Source: Sphingomonas sp. Mn802worker (lineage in GTDB: Bacteria > Pseudomonadota > Alphaproteobacteria > Sphingomonadales > Sphingomonadaceae). Taken from it: DNA of 64,000 nucleotides. Of this stretch, positions 32,161 through 40,246 are shown one piece after another. The DNA lies in assembly GCF_000382485.1 (NCBI RefSeq), contig NZ_AORY01000012.1, positions 310,001 to 374,000 on the forward strand. The letters are read 5' to 3'. Both the position numbers and the translations under genes were made by a program. Positions within the stretch are counted from its first letter, which is position 1. Each line of letters opens with the position of its first letter. The notes below the pieces were generated by a model that saw nothing but the letters and a program-made list of their open reading frames with translations, did no database searches and was not told the origin of the DNA.

Positions 32161-33107
32161 CCGAACTCAGGCGCCTTGGCGCATCGGACCTGAAGATCGC
32201 GCCGCTGGTGCTTGGGGGGAACGTGTTCGGCTGGACCGCCGACCGCGACGCCAGCTTTGCGGTGCTCGACGCCTTTGTCGACGGCGGCGGCACGATGATC
32301 GACACTGCCGACGTCTATTCCGCCTGGGTTCCCGGCCATGAAGGCGGTGAGTCGGAGACGATGATCGGCGAGTGGCTGCGCGTGAGCGGCAAGCGCGACC
32401 GCGTGCAGATCGCGACAAAGGTCGGCATGCTGCCCGGCGAAGGCGGCGAAAAACTGGCGCCTTCGCGCATTGCCGCCGCATGCGAGGCGTCGCTCAAGCG
32501 GCTCAGCACCGACTATATCGACCTTTATTTCGCGCACCAGGATGACGACGCGCAATCACAGGACGCGGTGGCTGCGGCATTTGCGAAGCTGGTCGAGGCG
32601 GGCAAGGTCCGTGTGCTGGGCGCCTCCAACTTCCGTGCCGCGCGATTGAAGTCGGCGATCGAGCGCGCACGCGCCGCCGGTTTGCCGCATTATCAGGTGC
32701 TTCAGCCCGAATATAACCTGGTCAGCCGCGAGAAGTTCGAGGGCGAGTTGCAGGATTATTGCGTCGAGAACAACATCGGCGTCGTGCCCTATTATGGTCT
32801 CGCCTCGGGCTTCCTGACCGGCAAGTATCGCTCTGCCGAGGATCAGAAGAAGAGCGTGCGTGGGCAACGCATGACCGACCTGCTGGCGGGCAAGGGCCAG
32901 ACGATGCTCGCCGCAATGGACGATGTGGCCAAGGAAACTGGCGCGACGTTGGCGCAGGTTGCGCTCGCCTGGCTGATCGCGCAACCCGGCGTCACCGCGC
33001 CGATCGCCAGCGCGACCCGCGTCGAGCAGGTGCACGACCTGCTTCCCGCGATGGACCTGCGCCTCAGTGACGACCAACTCGCCCGGCTGACCGACGCGGG
33101 CGTGTGA
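32157..33107 (+). CDS. Aldo/keto reductase
   Basis: 316-residue NADPH-dependent (beta/alpha)8 reductase. The catalytic tetrad is visible: Asp and Tyr in MIDTADVYSAW, Lys in VQIATKVGM, His in DLYFAHQDDD. The cofactor-binding end shows ALAWLIAQPGVTAPIASATRVEQVHDLL. It resembles the YajO/Tas-type general AKRs; the substrate is unknown. The GTG start overlaps the preceding lipoprotein stop, so it belongs to that short operon. Confidence 0.92.
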   Translation: MTELRRLGASDLKIAPLVLGGNVFGWTADRDASFAVLDAFVDGGGTMIDTADVYSAWVPGHEGGESETMIGEWLRVSGKRDRVQIATKVGMLPGEGGEKLAPSRIAAACEASLKRLSTDYIDLYFAHQDDDAQSQDAVAAAFAKLVEAGKVRVLGASNFRAARLKSAIERARAAGLPHYQVLQPEYNLVSREKFEGELQDYCVENNIGVVPYYGLASGFLTGKYRSAEDQKKSVRGQRMTDLLAGKGQTMLAAMDDVAKETGATLAQVALAWLIAQPGVTAPIASATRVEQVHDLLPAMDLRLSDDQLARLTDAGV

Positions 33108-33122
33108 GGCGACACGGCGGCG

Positions 33123-35057
33123 CTACTGCGCCGCCGTCACCTGCGCCGCCGTGGCATCATCGACGATCGGCAGCAATACCGCACTCGCCTGCGTGCCGCC
33201 CCACGTCACGCGCTGCGTCGCCGCCTTGTAGTCGCCGGGCTTCGCGTTGAAGATGTTGGGTACGAACGTCTGCGGGTTGCGATCGTAGAGCGGGAACAGG
33301 CTCGACTGCACCTGCACCATGATCCGGTGGCTGGGCAGGAACACGTGATCGACGTGGGGCAGCGCGAAGCGATAGTTCTCGATTTTACCCGGCACCAGCT
33401 TCGCCGGCGTCGCGCGTCCGTGAACGTAGCGACCACGGTAGATCTCGATCCCGAGCGGCAGCTGGTATCCGGTCATCGCCGGCTTCGATCCCTGGCTCGC
33501 GGGTTCAGGCAGCGTGTCGGGATAGACGTCGATCACCTTGACCACCCAGTCGCTGTCGCTGCCGCTGGTGGCGGCGAACAGGTTGACCTGCGGCGCGCCC
33601 ATGATGTGGACCGGCTTGTCGAGTGCGCCCGTCTGCCAGCTGACCACGTCGGGACGCTCGCTGACGAATCGCTGGTCGCGCACTAGCCACGTCTTCCACT
33701 GGTCGCCGTCGCCAATGTCGATCGGTCGTGGCAGGAACGGCACCGGGCTGGCGGGATCGGACACGTAGCTGGTGCTGCCGGCCGCGGCGGGCTTGGTGAA
33801 CGACGCGCTGCCGTCCGCACCGAGGTACAGCGGCGTCTGCGTGCCCATCGGCCATTTCGGCGATACCTCCCAGCGGTTTGTCCCCGTCGCGTAGGTTAGC
33901 ACCGGCGGGATCGTCGCTGGCGTGCCGCGCAGGTAATGGTCGAAGAACGGCTTCATATAGCGCTGGCGAAATTGCAGCGCGGTGTCGCCGTTGAAGGTCA
34001 GCGCCCCCAGATCGTACCCATAATGGTTGACGCCCGAATGCCGCCAAGGCCCGATCACCAGCGACACCATGTTGCTGGCCGTGTCTTTCGGCTCCAGCGC
34101 GTCGTAGACCGCCGGCGCGCCGTAGCTGTCTTCCTGATCCCATTGCCCGACCACCAGCATCGTCGGCACGGTCAGCGGCCGTGCCGCCATCCATTTGTCG
34201 ACCGCCTGCAACGACCAGAAATCAGTATAGGCCGGGTTCTCTATCACCTTGCGGACGGTGGGGTAGTTCTCGATCCCCCATTTGCGCGCATAATCGCCGA
34301 TCGAGCCCGCGTTCAAATAGGTGGTGTAATCATCCCCCGCCCCGCGCGCGATCTTCGCGCCCGCGTCGCCGTGGCCGGTGCTCATCTCGACCGCATAGTC
34401 GAGCGTGCCGACGCGGAACGCGCCGTTGTGGAAGTCGTCATCGCCGATCCAGGTGTCGACCATCGGGCTCTGCGGCATCGCAGCCTTCAGCGCCGGATGC
34501 GGATTGATCTCCGCCATCAGCGTGGTGAAACCCAGGTAGCTGCTGCCGATCACCCCGACCTTGCCGTTACCCTCCGGCACGTTCTTCACCAGCCAGTCGA
34601 TCGTGTCGTAGGCGTCGGTCGACTCGTCGATACCAGTCGAGTTGAGCGGCCCCGACAGCGGGCGCGTCATCACGAACTGCCCTTCCGAATGATGCATCCC
34701 GCGAATGTCCTGATAGACGCGGACATAGCCGTCGTCGACGAACTCCGCGTCCATTACCGGCAGGATGTCGACCAGCCGCTGGCTTGCGGTCCGTGCGGTC
34801 GAACCGGCTGCATCGTACGGCGTCCGCGACAAGAGGATCGGGCCGTTCCGCGTTCCCTTTTTCATAAGGATGACGGTGTAGAGCTTCGTTCCGTCACGCA
34901 TCGGCACCATGACGACGCGCTTGATGTAATCCGCCTGCGGCCGCACCTGGTCGTAGGACGCGACAACATCCGGCGTCATCGGCGTCACGCGGTCCTGCGC
35001 GTGAGCGAGACCGGCGGTGGACAGCGCAAGCGCGGCAAGCGTGAGGCGAACGGTCAT
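33123..35057 (-). CDS. CocE/NonD family serine hydrolase (alpha-amino acid ester hydrolase / acylase type), secreted
   Basis: 644 residues with a signal peptide (MTVRLTLAALALSTAGLAHAQ). An alpha/beta-hydrolase domain of the X-Pro dipeptidyl-peptidase class carries the nucleophile motif GSSYLG in GKVGVIGSSYLGFTTLMAE. The catalytic Asp region is VGQWDQEDSYG and the His WRHSGVNHYGY. The C-terminal jelly-roll (PepX_C) runs from about residue 390, with YGRNPQT-like and THxV elements in degenerate form. The whole resembles alpha-amino acid ester hydrolases and glutaryl/cephalosporin acylases. Peptide or ester hydrolysis in the periplasm is the likely role. It is divergent from the CDF transporter, with about 100 bases between starts. 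Confidence 0.87.
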   Translation of the reverse strand: MTVRLTLAALALSTAGLAHAQDRVTPMTPDVVASYDQVRPQADYIKRVVMVPMRDGTKLYTVILMKKGTRNGPILLSRTPYDAAGSTARTASQRLVDILPVMDAEFVDDGYVRVYQDIRGMHHSEGQFVMTRPLSGPLNSTGIDESTDAYDTIDWLVKNVPEGNGKVGVIGSSYLGFTTLMAEINPHPALKAAMPQSPMVDTWIGDDDFHNGAFRVGTLDYAVEMSTGHGDAGAKIARGAGDDYTTYLNAGSIGDYARKWGIENYPTVRKVIENPAYTDFWSLQAVDKWMAARPLTVPTMLVVGQWDQEDSYGAPAVYDALEPKDTASNMVSLVIGPWRHSGVNHYGYDLGALTFNGDTALQFRQRYMKPFFDHYLRGTPATIPPVLTYATGTNRWEVSPKWPMGTQTPLYLGADGSASFTKPAAAGSTSYVSDPASPVPFLPRPIDIGDGDQWKTWLVRDQRFVSERPDVVSWQTGALDKPVHIMGAPQVNLFAATSGSDSDWVVKVIDVYPDTLPEPASQGSKPAMTGYQLPLGIEIYRGRYVHGRATPAKLVPGKIENYRFALPHVDHVFLPSHRIMVQVQSSLFPLYDRNPQTFVPNIFNAKPGDYKAATQRVTWGGTQASAVLLPIVDDATAAQVTAAQ

Positions 35058-35158
35058 AAGTTCAGGCCTATCGCGTCGTCGATCGGCCCGCAACGCGGCG
35101 GTGAACGACTTGCCAACATAAATGTTTACACGCCTGAACAGAACCGGGAACCACCACA

Positions 35159-36106
35159 CTGTCCGATCTTACCGCGCGCATCCGCGAAAACATCGTCCTG
35201 TTCGGCGCGCTCGCCGCCAACCTCGGGATTGCGGTAGCGAAGTTCGTTGCCGCCGGCATCACCGGCTCGTCCTCGATGCTGACCGAGGGCGTCCACTCGG
35301 TCGTGGACAGCGGCAATCAGATCCTGCTGCTTTACGGACAGAAGCGCGCCAAGCGACCCGCGGATGCGGCGCACCCGTTCGGCTACGGCCGCGAATTGTA
35401 CTTCTGGGCGTTCGTCGTCGCGATCCTGATCTTCGCGATCGGCGCCGGCGTCTCGGTCTACGAAGGCTATCTTCACATCATCGAGCCGGAGGAACTGACC
35501 GATCCGACGATCAACTATGTCGTCATCGCCATCTCGTTTGCGCTAGAAGGATCGTCGTGGTGGATCGCGCGGCGCGAGTTCAAGGAGGCGAAAGGCGATC
35601 TCGGCTGGTGGGCGGCGATCCATCAGTCGAAGGACCCCGCCGGCTTCATCGTCCTGTTCGAGGACTCGGCCGCGCTCGCCGGGCTCCTCATCGCGGCAGT
35701 CGGCGTTTTCGCGAGCCATGCACTTGGTGATCCGCGCATCGACGGTTATGCCTCGGTCGCGATCGGCGGGGTGCTCGGCATCGTCGCGGTATTGCTCGCA
35801 CGCGAGGCGAAGGGGCTGCTGATCGGTGAGCGCGCCGACCCGCGCGTGATCCAGCGCGTACGCGACGAGGTCGCGCGTCACCCCATGATCACGGCGGTCA
35901 ACCACGTCCGCACGATCCACACCGCGCCCGACAGCATCTTCGTTGCGATCAGCGCCGATTTCGACGACACTCTGACGATGGGCGAGGGCGAAACGATGAT
36001 CGAAGAGATCGAACAGACGCTGAAAAAGGCCGAACCGCGCCTGTCGTCGATCTACATACGCCCGGAAAAGGCAGGCGATGCCGTCTCCGATGCAGGCGCA
36101 CAGTGA
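35159..36106 (+). CDS. Cation diffusion facilitator transporter (ZnT9-like), apparent CTG start
   Basis: 315-residue CDF exporter with six membrane segments. Metal-site motifs are HSVVDSGNQ in TM2 and EDSAALAG in TM5; HPFGYGRELYFWAFVVAI matches the ZnT9/TMEM163-like branch, and a cytoplasmic C-terminal domain ends the protein. Conserved sequence (LTARIRENIVLFGALAANLGIAVAKFVAAGITGSSSM) begins well before the first in-frame ATG at 35276, which would delete TM1. The only plausible initiator is the CTG at 35159, giving MSDLTARIRENI; an in-frame stop lies at 35135. The metal is probably Zn, Fe or Mn. Confidence 0.85.
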   Translation: MSDLTARIRENIVLFGALAANLGIAVAKFVAAGITGSSSMLTEGVHSVVDSGNQILLLYGQKRAKRPADAAHPFGYGRELYFWAFVVAILIFAIGAGVSVYEGYLHIIEPEELTDPTINYVVIAISFALEGSSWWIARREFKEAKGDLGWWAAIHQSKDPAGFIVLFEDSAALAGLLIAAVGVFASHALGDPRIDGYASVAIGGVLGIVAVLLAREAKGLLIGERADPRVIQRVRDEVARHPMITAVNHVRTIHTAPDSIFVAISADFDDTLTMGEGETMIEEIEQTLKKAEPRLSSIYIRPEKAGDAVSDAGAQ

Positions 36107-36810
36107 CCACCGTGCTGCGGCGGCTGGTCGGTGCAGTCGCGGCGACGCTACTGCTCATGGGCGCGCTGCCCGCGCAGGCAGCGGTCACCATCACCTTCTG
36201 GAACCGTGATTTCGGCAATTACTTCCCGCATGCCTTCTTCACCCTGCGCGGCACCCCCGATCGCGGAGGCGCGACGGTCGACGCCAGCTACGGTTTTACC
36301 GCGCAGTCGGTCAGCCCCGCGCTATTGTTCGGCAACGTGAAAGGGCGGGTCGAGACGCCGAAACGCAACTACATCGACGGCAGCCACGCGCGCTTCTCGG
36401 TCAAGCTGACCGACACGCAGTACGACGCGGTCCTTCGCCTGATCGCCGGATGGAGCGAAAAGACCGGCGACAGCACCTACAATCTGGGCAAGCGCAACTG
36501 TGTCCACTTCGTACGCGAGGCGCTGCGCGCGAGCGGATTGCAAGCGCTCGACCATCCCAAGCTGATGAAGAAGCCGACCAGCTTCCTCTCAGCGGTGGAG
36601 AGCGGCAACGTCGGGCACGTCACCTTGGTCGAGAAGCTCGGCAAGGACTATCTCGCCACGCTGCCGCCGATCAACGGCGTACGCCCGATCGACGCACCAG
36701 TCTCCGACCCCGGCACGATCAAGGGCAAGAAGCCCGACGCGGCGATGAGCGGCGGCGATCAGGCAGGCACGAGTTCGAGCACGTCAAGCGTCGATTCGAA
36801 CGCAGGGTAA
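36103..36810 (+). CDS. Secreted protein with LRAT-like/NlpC-P60-like Cys-His signature
   Basis: 235 residues. The signal peptide is about 1-27 (RRLVGAVAATLLLMGALPAQA). The core has a His in the early strand (FPHAFFTLRG, His43) and RNCVHFVREAL (Cys133, His135), which resembles the permuted papain-like LRAT/NlpC-P60 arrangement, with the His first and then an N-C-x-H-F helix. The C-terminal 35 residues are low-complexity, Gly/Ser-rich. If the inference holds it is a thiol peptidase, amidase or acyltransferase of the periplasm. It starts with GTG overlapping the CDF stop by four bases, and its last 52 bases overlap the convergent DUF4893 gene. Confidence 0.7.
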   Translation: MTTVLRRLVGAVAATLLLMGALPAQAAVTITFWNRDFGNYFPHAFFTLRGTPDRGGATVDASYGFTAQSVSPALLFGNVKGRVETPKRNYIDGSHARFSVKLTDTQYDAVLRLIAGWSEKTGDSTYNLGKRNCVHFVREALRASGLQALDHPKLMKKPTSFLSAVESGNVGHVTLVEKLGKDYLATLPPINGVRPIDAPVSDPGTIKGKKPDAAMSGGDQAGTSSSTSSVDSNAG

Positions 36811-37406
36811 GGCTGCACCAGCCGCCAGCGCGCGGGACCGATCCGCTCGATCCAGCCCGCCACGTCGCGGCTATTGTCGCGTCCATACCGCATCGCGCCC
36901 TGCTCGTCGCCGAGCGCCACGGTACCCAGGAAAACCGCCCGCGTCGGATCATCCGGGTAGATCGTGCCGACGATGCGCTGCGATCCGGTCAGCTTTGTCA
37001 GTGTCAGCGCCCCGCCGATCTTCGACACCACACAGCGGAAGAACGGATAAGCGACGTAGCCCGGCCCGCCTGCCGTTTTCGCGCCCAGCTTCACCGTGCG
37101 ACAGCGATAATCGCCCGCTGGCGGCACCGGGTCGGTCAGCGCGGCATCAAAGGCATAGAATGAGGCATCGGCGTCGATCCTGTCGCCCGCTCCGCCCGCG
37201 CGTGCCTGACGCAGCGCGCTGATCCACGCGGTGCGCCACTCGCTCAGTCGACGCCGATCGGCCACCGTAACCTGGGCACGCCAGTTCGCCTCGACCGCGA
37301 TGGGCTGAACCTCACTTGGCGCCGCAATCGCCGTGCGCTCCCTGCCCCCGCACCCGCATAGCGCCGCCGTCATCGCGATCGTGCCGGCGAGGCGCGCGGC
37401 GATCAC
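36759..37406 (-). CDS. DUF4893-like predicted lipoprotein
   Basis: 215 residues; a short hydrophobic N-terminus ends at a possible lipobox (AALCGCGG), suggesting an outer- or inner-membrane lipoprotein. The rest resembles DUF4893 proteins: WRAQVTVADRRRLSEWRTAWISALRQAR, then DYRCRTVKLG, YPFFRCVVSKIGGALTLTKLTGSQRIVGTIYPDD and GWIERIGPARWRLVQPYPAFESTLDVLELVPA. Two conserved-looking cysteines may pair. The GTG at 37406 overlaps the stop of the dehydrogenase gene (GTGA). The function is unknown. Confidence 0.75.
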   Translation of the reverse strand: MIAARLAGTIAMTAALCGCGGRERTAIAAPSEVQPIAVEANWRAQVTVADRRRLSEWRTAWISALRQARAGGAGDRIDADASFYAFDAALTDPVPPAGDYRCRTVKLGAKTAGGPGYVAYPFFRCVVSKIGGALTLTKLTGSQRIVGTIYPDDPTRAVFLGTVALGDEQGAMRYGRDNSRDVAGWIERIGPARWRLVQPYPAFESTLDVLELVPA

Positions 37407-38188
37407 GCTGCGGTCCAGCCACCATCGGCGGACAGATTGGCGCCGGTGATCGCCCTTGCCTCGTCGCGGCACAGGAACAGCGCAAAAGCGGCGACCTGTT
37501 CGGGCGTTACGAACTCCTTGGTCGGCTGCGCGGCGAGCAGCACGTCGTTCATCACCTGCTCGCGCGACATGCCCCGCGCCGTCATCGTGTCCGGGATCTG
37601 GCTTTCGACCAGCGGCGTCCAGACATAGCCAGGCGAGATGCAGTTGACGGTGATGCCGTGCGTCGCATTCTCCAGCGCGACCGCCTTGGTCAGCCCCGCG
37701 ACGCCGTGCTTGGCGGCGACATACGCGACCTTGTTGGGGCTCGCGACCAGGCTGTGTGCGCTCGCCGTCGTGATGATCCGGCCCCAGCCGCGCTCGCGCA
37801 TCAGCGGCACTGCCGCGCGCATCGCATGGAACGCGCTCGACAGGTTGATCGCCAGGATCGCGTCCCATTTCTCGACCGGAAACTCGTGAACCGGCGCGAC
37901 ATGCTGGATGCCGGCATTGTTGACCAGGATATCGGGGCCGCCAAGCTCGGCGTGACACCGTGCCACCATCGCCGCGATCTCGTCGGGCCTCGTCATGTCG
38001 GCCGCGTCGTGGAGCACGCGTACCCCGCTTGCTGCCTCCACGTCGGCCCGTGTCGCCTCGATCGCGTCAGCATCGCCGAGTCCATTCAACATCACGCTGG
38101 CACCCTCCGTCGCCAGCGCGCGCGCGATCGCGAGACCGATCCCCGACGTCGATCCCGTGACGATCGCGCTCTTACCTTGCAGGAACAT
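37403..38188 (-). CDS. bdhA: 3-Hydroxybutyrate dehydrogenase (SDR family)
   Basis: 261-residue short-chain dehydrogenase converting (R)-3-hydroxybutyrate to acetoacetate with NAD. The Rossmann motif is TGSTSGIG, NNAGIQHVAPV follows, and the active site shows a Ser region ITTASAHSLVAS and YVAAKHG (Tyr-x-x-x-Lys). The ending ITGANLSADGGWTA and GYVWTPLVESQIPD are typical of bacterial BdhA. GGAG precedes the ATG at 38188. It fits use of PHB stores together with the PHA-system protein at 18.7 kb. Confidence 0.88.
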   Translation of the reverse strand: MFLQGKSAIVTGSTSGIGLAIARALATEGASVMLNGLGDADAIEATRADVEAASGVRVLHDAADMTRPDEIAAMVARCHAELGGPDILVNNAGIQHVAPVHEFPVEKWDAILAINLSSAFHAMRAAVPLMRERGWGRIITTASAHSLVASPNKVAYVAAKHGVAGLTKAVALENATHGITVNCISPGYVWTPLVESQIPDTMTARGMSREQVMNDVLLAAQPTKEFVTPEQVAAFALFLCRDEARAITGANLSADGGWTAA

Positions 38189-38296
38189 CGGCTCAGTCTC
38201 CTCCCTGTCTGCATCGGGCAGACGCGTGCCGCTTGCAACCCGAAGCGCGCCACCGGGTTCATGCCGCAACAGAAACGATTTGCAGGGAGTGGGCCG

Positions 38297-39205
38297 ATGC
38301 GGCTCGACGATTACGACAACGACATCGACGTCGGCGACGCAACCTCGCGTGGCGGCTTTGGCGGCGGCGGCGGCGGGGGATTGCTGTTCGGGCTACTGCC
38401 GTTGATCGGCAGCCGCTTCGGCTGCGGCGGAATCGTCGTGGTGCTGATCCTGTTCGCGGTGTTCGGTGGTGGCCTCGGCGGACTAGGTGGCCTGATCGGT
38501 GGCGGCGGCAGCGCACCGTCGAGCCAGGTAGGCCAGCAATCGGGCGGCGGCAGCGTGCAACAGATCTGCGACGCCAGCCCGGAACGGCGATCGACCTGCA
38601 ACGCGTTCAGCAACGTCGAGAATACGTGGGAAAAAATCTTCGCCGCGTCGGGCCAGCAATTCCGCGCACCGGGATTACGCTTCTTTACCGCACAGGGGCA
38701 ATCGGGCTGCGGCGCGGCGCAAAGCGCGATGGGGCCGTTCTATTGCCCGACCGACAGCGACATCTATCTGGACACCGGATTTTTCAACGAGCTGACCAAT
38801 CGCTTCAAGGCGCCGGGTGACTTCGCGCAATATTACGTCGTCGCGCACGAATTCGGCCATCACATCCAGAACCTCCTCGGCACGTCGGAGAAGGTTCAGC
38901 AGGTCCAGCGTAGTAGCAACGAAACCGAAGGCAACGCGGCATCGGTCCGGCTTGAGTTGCAGGCCGACTGCTACGCCGGCGTGTGGGCGGCGAAGAACCG
39001 CGACCGGCTTGAACCCGGCGACGTCGAGGAAGGCATGCGCGCGGCGCAGGCGATCGGCGACGATACGTTGCAGCGCGAGGCACAGGGCCGCGTTGTCCCC
39101 GACAGCTTCACGCACGGCACCTCGGCGCAGCGTCAGTTCTGGCTCCGCAAGGGCATGGAAAGCGGCGACCCGGCGGCGTGCGACACCTTCTCCGGCGCGA
39201 TCTGA
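38297..39205 (+). CDS. Neutral zinc metallopeptidase family protein (YpfJ-like)
   Basis: 302 residues. A Gly-rich stretch (GGFGGGGGGGLLFG) leads into one membrane segment (CGGIVVVLILFAVFGGGLGGLGGL), placing the catalytic domain in the periplasm. The zinc motif HEFGHHIQNLLG is intact, with the downstream ELQADCYAGVWA Glu/Asp region. MRLDDYDNDIDVGDA is the normal family start; AGGGAG lies 7 bases before ATG 38297. The longer open frame to the left is not coding. The substrate is unknown. Confidence 0.9.
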   Translation: MRLDDYDNDIDVGDATSRGGFGGGGGGGLLFGLLPLIGSRFGCGGIVVVLILFAVFGGGLGGLGGLIGGGGSAPSSQVGQQSGGGSVQQICDASPERRSTCNAFSNVENTWEKIFAASGQQFRAPGLRFFTAQGQSGCGAAQSAMGPFYCPTDSDIYLDTGFFNELTNRFKAPGDFAQYYVVAHEFGHHIQNLLGTSEKVQQVQRSSNETEGNAASVRLELQADCYAGVWAAKNRDRLEPGDVEEGMRAAQAIGDDTLQREAQGRVVPDSFTHGTSAQRQFWLRKGMESGDPAACDTFSGAI

Positions 39206-39213
39206 TACATGAA

Positions 39214-39241
39214 GGGGCGGGGCGCACCGACACCCCGCCCC
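39214..39241. terminator. Bidirectional hairpin between convergent genes
   Basis: Stem GGGGCGGGG (39214-39222) / CCCCGCCCC (39233-39241), loop of 10 bases, flanked by GAA and CTTC that can extend it with a bulge. It lies in the 64-base gap between the convergent metallopeptidase and mannose-6-phosphate isomerase genes and suits termination in both directions. Confidence 0.65.
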
Positions 39242-39269
39242 GCTTCATTCTGCTCCGTGAACTAACGGA

Positions 39270-40094
39270 TCAGAGCCGACGATCACCGACATAGGCGAAT
39301 AACAGGTCGGCATCGCTCGACGCGTGTAGCTTCTCCGCGCCGGTGACCGTCACGCACTCGCCGGCCTTCCACGCCACGCCCGCGACCACGCCCTCACCCT
39401 TGATCGGCACCAGCCAGCCGGTCTTTCCCTCGGGCAGATCGATCTGACGATCGCCGCCGGTCCAGCGCTCCAGCACGAACTTCGGCCCCTCGACCAGGAT
39501 CGTGCGCCCGGGCTCGACCTCGCCCGGCGCGCTCGGCGGCGTCCACGGGGTCAGCTCGGCAACCGCGACACCGTCGTCCAGATGCAGTTCGCGCGGTCGG
39601 CCATAGTCGTACAAACGATAGGTGGTATCCGAGTTCTGCTGCACCTCGATCAGCGTCAACCCGGCGCCGATCGCGTGGATCACGCCCGAGTGCGAGTAGA
39701 AGAAGTCGCCCTTCTTGACCTTCTTCCAATCGAGCTTGTGCTCGATCGACCCGTCGAGTGCGCTCTCCCGCAGCTCGTCCGCCGTCATGGGTGCGAGTGG
39801 CCCGATTGCGATCGTTGAATCGGCTTGAGCGTCGAGAATGGTCCAGCATTCGTCCTTGCCGCGCGGCAGGCCGCGCTTCTGCGCTTCCTCATCCGACGGA
39901 TGATCCTGCACCGACAGCTTCTCGCTGGTGAACAGATATTTGATCAGCAGTTCCGACTCCTCCGGGTGCGGCGACTGGAACCAGACCTCGCCGATCGGCT
40001 CGGCGTCTGCCGCGGGATCGGGAAAGCCGGGATAGAGCGTGTGCCGTCCCCACGGCTTCTCGACGCGCTTGGTGGCAAGCAGGGTGGCGGGCAT
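39270..40094 (-). CDS. manA: Class I mannose-6-phosphate isomerase
   Basis: 274-residue cupin isomerase linking fructose-6-phosphate and mannose-6-phosphate. Metal-site segments are KLSVQDHPSDEEAQKRG and GKDECWTILDA; GDFFYSHSGVIHAIGAGLTLIEVQQNSDTTYRLYDYGR is the core family block. AGGAGT lies 5 bases before ATG 40094; the upstream frame extension is unconserved. With the mannose-1-phosphate guanylyltransferase at 60.5 kb it supplies GDP-mannose for surface polysaccharide. Confidence 0.9.
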   Translation of the reverse strand: MPATLLATKRVEKPWGRHTLYPGFPDPAADAEPIGEVWFQSPHPEESELLIKYLFTSEKLSVQDHPSDEEAQKRGLPRGKDECWTILDAQADSTIAIGPLAPMTADELRESALDGSIEHKLDWKKVKKGDFFYSHSGVIHAIGAGLTLIEVQQNSDTTYRLYDYGRPRELHLDDGVAVAELTPWTPPSAPGEVEPGRTILVEGPKFVLERWTGGDRQIDLPEGKTGWLVPIKGEGVVAGVAWKAGECVTVTGAEKLHASSDADLLFAYVGDRRL

Positions 40095-40246
40095 GGGAAC
40101 TCCTGATGGTGAACGACGAACGGATCGAAACGCGCGCGATAACAGGTCCGTTGCGCGCGCCAAGCAACAAAGCTGTCGGGTCTGCATCGGGGCTGCGTGC
40201 GAAAGCCGTTGTTCGCACGCGTTCGCTTGCGCTAAGGCCGTCACCG

